Origin: CAYFMH01 sp964344775
Lineage (GTDB): Bacteria > Patescibacteriota > Gracilibacteria > UBA4473
DNA length: 10,274 bases
NCBI GenBank assembly: GCA_964344775.1
Contig: CAYFOO010000050.1
Span: 1 to 10,274 of the forward strand
Reading direction: 5' to 3'
Below the pieces are notes generated by a model. It had not been told where the DNA came from. It saw only the letters and a program-made list of their open reading frames with translations, and did not search any database. Below are positions 7,465-10,274 of the stretch, piece by piece (the stretch's first letter is position 1; every line of letters begins with the position of its first letter). A program made the position numbers and the translations under genes.

Positions 7465-7472
7465 GATAATTT

Positions 7473-7775
7473 TTAATTAAAGGCTTTTTCCAAATCTGCA
7501 TCTAGTTGATTTTCGGCTGCAGCAACCTCTTGTGCATGTATTTTTTCTGCTTGTAGCATCCGTTGATGCATTATTTCTGCATTCTCTTGCCGACGTTCCA
7601 GATTTTTTTGTGCTCCTAGGGCAATTATTTCTTTTTCATGGGACTGAATTATGACCACCATCTTCTGTCGTAATTCTGGAGAATAATCAGCAGTTTTTGA
7701 GATATAATACACCTTCCGATCTTTGGTGAGCATCGGTGTATTTTTTACGTAATTCACAAATGAATTCTCATCCAT
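7473..7775 (-). CDS. Hypothetical 100-aa helical/coiled-coil protein, first gene of the operon
   Basis: I do not recognise the family. The first 30 residues are mixed in character, with a Tyr-rich patch (KVYYISKTADY). From about residue 32 to the end the protein is one long, charged, Ala/Gln/Glu-rich helix with many His and Met residues (positions about 45-95). It has no cysteine, signal peptide or membrane segment. The ATG at 7775 is preceded at the right distance by an extended -10 promoter (7802-7807), leaving a leader of about 20 bases without a Shine-Dalgarno site. The stop codon is 8 bases before the 1049-aa gene. Because of this tight pairing, a small binding partner, chaperone or adaptor for the giant helical protein is the most natural guess. 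It is unproven. Confidence 0.75.
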   Translation of the reverse strand: MDENSFVNYVKNTPMLTKDRKVYYISKTADYSPELRQKMVVIIQSHEKEIIALGAQKNLERRQENAEIMHQRMLQAEKIHAQEVAAAENQLDADLEKAFN

Positions 7776-7801
7776 GGCATAAAAGCATATTAAATCTTTA
7801 A

Positions 7802-7810
7802 ATTATACCA
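7802..7810 (-). promoter_or_regulatory. Extended -10 promoter of the three-gene operon
   Basis: The minus strand reads TGGTATAAT: a perfect -10 hexamer TATAAT (7802-7807) with the TGn extension directly upstream. The -35 position with a 17-base spacer is poor (TTTATT), as expected for extended -10 promoters. The transcript should start near 7795, about 20 bases before the 100-aa gene. Confidence 0.65.
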
Positions 7811-7815
7811 CAAAT

Positions 7816-7845
7816 AAGCCAAAAAATAAACCCTATTCTTGGCTT
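7816..7845. repeat. Inverted repeat between the peptidase gene and the operon promoter
   Basis: AAGCCAA (7816-7822) and TTGGCTT (7839-7845) form a perfect 7-bp inverted repeat with a 16-base AT-rich loop. It lies 21 bases past the peptidase stop and just upstream of the operon's -10 element. It overlaps the -35 region, so it could be a regulator site or a weak terminator for the peptidase mRNA. Its long loop and weak T-tract make a strong terminator unlikely. Confidence 0.35.
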
Positions 7846-7866
7846 TTCCCAATTATTTTTAAAAAA

Positions 7867-8727
7867 CTAATTTGCCGCAATCAGATCTCGAATCTGATAA
7901 TCCATCAATGTAGCATCCCACATCACACCTGGCACAAAAGGATTTTGAACAACTTTTTCAATTTGAAATTCTTTTCCATTAAAAACTTTATCTTTCAAAA
8001 AAGCATATTTTTTCGCCAAAACCTTGGAGTATTTTTGTGCTGATCGAAACTTCTCTCCGTGTAAACGATAAAAAAGATAGTGTTCTGCAAAGTCTTCAAA
8101 TGGATTCGTCATAGCGTATCCCGTAATGAAATCTTTCCAATCAGAATCTTTTTTTCGGTTTTTCGCATCCTTCCAAGAAATTCGATAAAATCCCAAACTA
8201 TCATCATCAGACAAAACTGGGATTTTCCCATCATAAAATAGGGTTTTTTTGCCATCTTTTCCCTTCATTTTCCCTAAATCTACGATATGCCCCAACTCAT
8301 GAATAAAAACCGCCATCAACTCATTTTGGGTATCAATATTTCCAGTGTTCAAAATTACTTTTTTGGAATTTGCCATACCCCTGGAGACATGTTTTTCATT
8401 CTTGATTTCCAATTTTTGTAAACTAGAAGTATGCCCTGCTGGTAAATTTTTTAGGACCGTACGAACAGATTTTTGATGATTAAAAAGTTCTGCTTTTTCA
8501 GCATTTGTTTTAAAATTTTGTGCCGAAAGATGCCCTCCCCAAGAAGATTCTTTTGGTTTTTCGATACGAGGAAAAGGACGTACACTTTTTATTTTGAAAG
8601 AATTTTTTAGCATTTCAAAGTGCCTCTTCTCGGGAAAAGAAGCAGAATGATGCACATCAATATCTCCGGCAAAAAGCGGCGAAAAAAACAAAATCTGAAG
8701 ACTAAATAAAAAAGGAATCACAAACAT
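7867..8727 (-). CDS. Exported zinc metallopeptidase, HExxH...Y-x6-E (gluzincin, M34/ATLF-like)
   Basis: A 286-aa protein with an N-terminal signal peptide (residues 1-20, cleavage likely after LFA20), so it acts outside the cytoplasmic membrane. The catalytic core is HELGH at 143-147, where H143 and H147 bind zinc and E144 is the general base, followed by Y204-AMTNPF-E211-DFAE. The Tyr-x6-Glu spacing is the arrangement I recall for the catalytic Tyr and third zinc ligand in lethal-factor-like and Pro-Pro endopeptidase (M34/ATLF) enzymes. The family assignment rests on these motifs alone; peptidase activity is well supported, the substrate is not. Residues 22-110 are basic and unrecognised, and could be a propeptide. 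The ATG at 8727 follows a poly-A stretch with no Shine-Dalgarno site. A TTGACA promoter lies about 85 bases upstream. The gene stands alone and runs divergently from the purL half. Confidence 0.85.
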   Translation of the reverse strand: MFVIPFLFSLQILFFSPLFAGDIDVHHSASFPEKRHFEMLKNSFKIKSVRPFPRIEKPKESSWGGHLSAQNFKTNAEKAELFNHQKSVRTVLKNLPAGHTSSLQKLEIKNEKHVSRGMANSKKVILNTGNIDTQNELMAVFIHELGHIVDLGKMKGKDGKKTLFYDGKIPVLSDDDSLGFYRISWKDAKNRKKDSDWKDFITGYAMTNPFEDFAEHYLFYRLHGEKFRSAQKYSKVLAKKYAFLKDKVFNGKEFQIEKVVQNPFVPGVMWDATLMDYQIRDLIAAN

Positions 8728-8749
8728 TTTTTAAGGGTGATGAACTACT

Positions 8750-8762
8750 AAACCTTTGGTTT
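8750..8762. repeat. Short palindrome in the peptidase leader
   Basis: AAACC-TTT-GGTTT is a perfect 5-bp inverted repeat with a 3-base centre. It lies inside the predicted 5' leader of the peptidase mRNA, 22 bases before the start codon. It could be a small operator or a leader hairpin, or chance in AT-rich DNA. Confidence 0.25.
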
Positions 8763-8800
8763 TTGTTTGTGATTTATTTGATTTTTTATAAAAACATTTT

Positions 8801-8829
8801 TTCTTAATTTTTTATTAGCATTTTATAGT
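8801..8829 (+). promoter_or_regulatory. Candidate promoter of the purL half
   Basis: TATAGT (8824-8829), five of six matches to the -10 consensus, follows a weak -35 TTCTTA (8801-8806) with a 17-base spacer. Transcription would start near 8836, about 32 bases before the ATG. It overlaps the opposing peptidase promoter. Confidence 0.35.
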
Positions 8830-8840
8830 GAAAATGTCAA
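8812..8840 (-). promoter_or_regulatory. Candidate sigma70-type promoter of the peptidase gene
   Basis: The minus strand has a perfect -35 TTGACA (8835-8840), a 17-base spacer and TAATAA (8812-8817). The -10 matches consensus at only three positions, but spacing and -35 are ideal. Predicted leader length is about 80 bases. Confidence 0.5.
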
Positions 8841-8867
8841 GTTGATTTTTAGCTAAAAAAAGAAAGA

Positions 8868-9902
8868 ATGACGTGGATGAAAATCCCAGAAATAATTGAA
8901 AAGCTCCTGAGCTCTCCAAATATCGCCAATACGCAACCGATCTATGAAAAATATGATAAAAATGTGCAGGGAAACACTGCACGAGAACGAGGAAAAGTAG
9001 CTGCTTCGATTTGTACACCTTTTCGAGATTTTGATGAATTACCAGGTGATAAATCAAAAACCGGCGTCGCCATCGCCACCGGAGGAAATCCAAATCTGGC
9101 CAAAATTGATGCCAAAGCCGCGGCCATAAATGCCGTCTGTGAAGCTACGATCAAACTCGCTTGTGTTGGGGCCATCCCTTTGGCTGCAACCGACTGTCTG
9201 AACTTTGGGAATCCAGAAAAAAGTGAGCAAATGGGAGAATTTGTCGCTGGAATGGAAGGCGTAAAAGAGGCCTGCGAAGCCCTCGAAATCCCCATCGTCT
9301 CCGGAAACGTATCGCTCTACAACGAAACTCGTGGCAAAAGCATCCCTCCCAGCGCCATCATCTCGGTTTTTGGTCGCGTGGATGATCCGAAGCAAGTACC
9401 ACAACTGGCTTTTCAAAAGGCCGGAGAAACTATTTTTTGCATCAGAAAAAGATCAGATCATCTTGGTGGATCAGAGTTTTTAAAAGTTTGTGAAAAAGAA
9501 GACTTTCGAATTCCTGAAATTGATCTTGTGGAAGTGAAAAATCTTGCGTCTCAACTTCAAAAAATTGCTACCAAAAATAAAATTTCCACCGCCAATCCTA
9601 TCCTTCGTGGAGGTTTGATTGTCTCAGTTTTAAAGTCTTGTTTCAAAGGCAACCTCGGAGCGGAAATTCAGATTCCAACAGAAAATGTACCTGGATTTCT
9701 TTTTGGAGAAGATCTCGGAGTGATTGTGACTACCAAAAATCCGGAACCAATAAAAGATACTTTTGGCGAAGAAGCGATCGAACTGGGAAAAACCACCAAG
9801 GAATTTAAAATTGCACTCGCCGCTGAATCAGAAACTTTGTTGGATCAAAGTTTGGATGAATGGAAAAATCTTTGGGAAAATGAGTTGAGGAAGATTTTTT
9901 AA
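8868..9902 (+). CDS. Stand-alone C-terminal half of phosphoribosylformylglycinamidine synthase II (PurL-like)
   Basis: The 344-aa product matches only the second half of PurL (about 740 aa in Bacillus), the ATP-dependent enzyme converting FGAR and glutamine to FGAM in purine synthesis. Recognisable elements are SPNIA and YDKNV near residues 16-33, an AIRS-type nucleotide-binding stretch ending in TDCLNFGNPE (108-117), SGNVSLYNE (145-153), LGGSEF (199-204) and LFGED (278-282). The N-terminal half, with its SHNHPS-type signature, is absent, and the same frame has a TAG stop at 8850. The usual HDVSxGG of the AIRS C-terminal domain reads NPILRGG (243-249), losing the His and Asp. The start is ATG 8868 after a purine-rich A/G stretch, or ATG 8877. 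It may be a split subunit with its partner elsewhere, a catalytically dead relative, or a truncated gene. The intact frame over 344 codons favours a maintained gene. Confidence 0.8.
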   Translation: MTWMKIPEIIEKLLSSPNIANTQPIYEKYDKNVQGNTARERGKVAASICTPFRDFDELPGDKSKTGVAIATGGNPNLAKIDAKAAAINAVCEATIKLACVGAIPLAATDCLNFGNPEKSEQMGEFVAGMEGVKEACEALEIPIVSGNVSLYNETRGKSIPPSAIISVFGRVDDPKQVPQLAFQKAGETIFCIRKRSDHLGGSEFLKVCEKEDFRIPEIDLVEVKNLASQLQKIATKNKISTANPILRGGLIVSVLKSCFKGNLGAEIQIPTENVPGFLFGEDLGVIVTTKNPEPIKDTFGEEAIELGKTTKEFKIALAAESETLLDQSLDEWKNLWENELRKIF

Positions 9903-9920
9903 TTTCTCCTCTCACAAAAA

Positions 9921-10202
9921 TTAGACACTACATGGTCGACATCTTCTAGTTGGATTTTTCAAATATTCATCAACTCTATCTATTAAAGATCTAAAAGTTT
10001 CACCATTATTTAGTTTTGAAAGTAGATCTGGTTCTTCAACCAGGATTTCATCCTCTTTTTTAGGATATGGGACAGGCAATTTTGTCTTTTCATTTGTTAA
10101 ATCAAAAAAATTAACTTCCAAAACAATCCTCGGCAAAGTACTTTCTGGTAATCCCCTACTTTCTAAAACTTCAAAAGCTACTGCTTTTATTTTTTTAGCC
10201 AC
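9921..10202 (-). CDS. Hypothetical 93-aa protein with a C-terminal CxxC, start uncertain
   Basis: I do not recognise this protein. It has no signal peptide or membrane helix. Residues 24-46 look beta-rich (IVLEVNFFDL), residues 56-80 helical (LLSKLNNGETF, LIDRVDEYL), and it ends RRCRPCSV with C88 and C91, a CxxC that might bind metal or be modified. The only standard start is GTG at 10202, which has GAGG just 2 bases upstream, too close to work well. The frame stays open and protein-like for 22 more codons, back to a TAA at 10269-10271. The true start may therefore be a rare codon, or the 5' end may be damaged. The gene is convergent with the purL half, 18 bases apart, and no terminator is visible between them. 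Confidence 0.5.
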   Translation of the reverse strand: MAKKIKAVAFEVLESRGLPESTLPRIVLEVNFFDLTNEKTKLPVPYPKKEDEILVEEPDLLSKLNNGETFRSLIDRVDEYLKNPTRRCRPCSV

Positions 10203-10274
10203 AACCTCAGAAACATAGTAACTTAAGGAAACTCTGTGAAAGTCGTTTATAGCGAGTGTGTAAGGATTTTAGCT

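Noticed and set aside
8815..9416. Minus-strand frames opposite the PurL half (8815-9093, 8942-9295, 9054-9416)
   Set aside because: The plus strand carries well-conserved PurL motifs across the same bases.
9887..9911. GAGGA...TCCTC inverted repeat at the end of the purL half as a terminator
   Set aside because: The stem is only 5 bp with a 15-base loop and no following T-tract on the plus strand.

Overview
The window is AT-rich, tightly packed bacterial DNA. It looks like a Candidate Phyla Radiation (Patescibacteria) genome, possibly Peregrinibacteria. The reasons are the many unrecognisable small proteins, very short spacers, a 7TM bundle of the type usually fused to an inactive transglutaminase (here beside a PKD domain), and starts that mostly lack a clear Shine-Dalgarno site. 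The standard bacterial code fits. UGA ends the PKD-7TM gene exactly where that family normally ends, which argues against the UGA=Gly code of Gracilibacteria and Absconditabacteria. The phylum placement is inference.

Layout, left to right. Positions 30-1370 (minus strand) hold thioredoxin reductase trxB and a small cysteine-containing unknown protein. A strong ribosome-binding site at the left edge suggests the operon continues outside the window. Positions 1371-1589 are a divergent spacer with a GC-rich, repeat-bearing island and a TTGACA promoter element. Positions 1590-2627 (plus) encode a membrane protein joining a complete four-helix voltage-sensor domain, without an ion pore, to two more helices and a bacterial PH (bPH2) domain. 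Positions 2652-7775 (minus) are a three-gene operon: a 100-aa helical protein, a 1049-aa helical-repeat protein, and a secreted PKD / alpha-beta / 7TM membrane protein. An extended -10 promoter lies directly upstream. Positions 7867-8727 (minus) encode an exported gluzincin-type zinc metallopeptidase. It is divergent from a stand-alone C-terminal half of PurL at 8868-9902 (plus), and their putative promoters overlap head-on. Positions 9921-10202 (minus) hold a 93-aa unknown with a CxxC tail, convergent with the purL half.

Two items best fit the hunt for an undescribed system. One is the voltage-sensor-bPH fusion, whose plan recalls voltage-sensing phosphatases (a sensor coupled to a lipid-facing cytosolic domain). 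The other is the 100-aa / 1049-aa / PKD-7TM operon, which looks like a dedicated envelope apparatus of unknown function. Links between these blocks, such as the peptidase acting in the same envelope compartment, are inference from position and localisation only. No tRNA, rRNA, CRISPR array, transposase or phage gene was seen.
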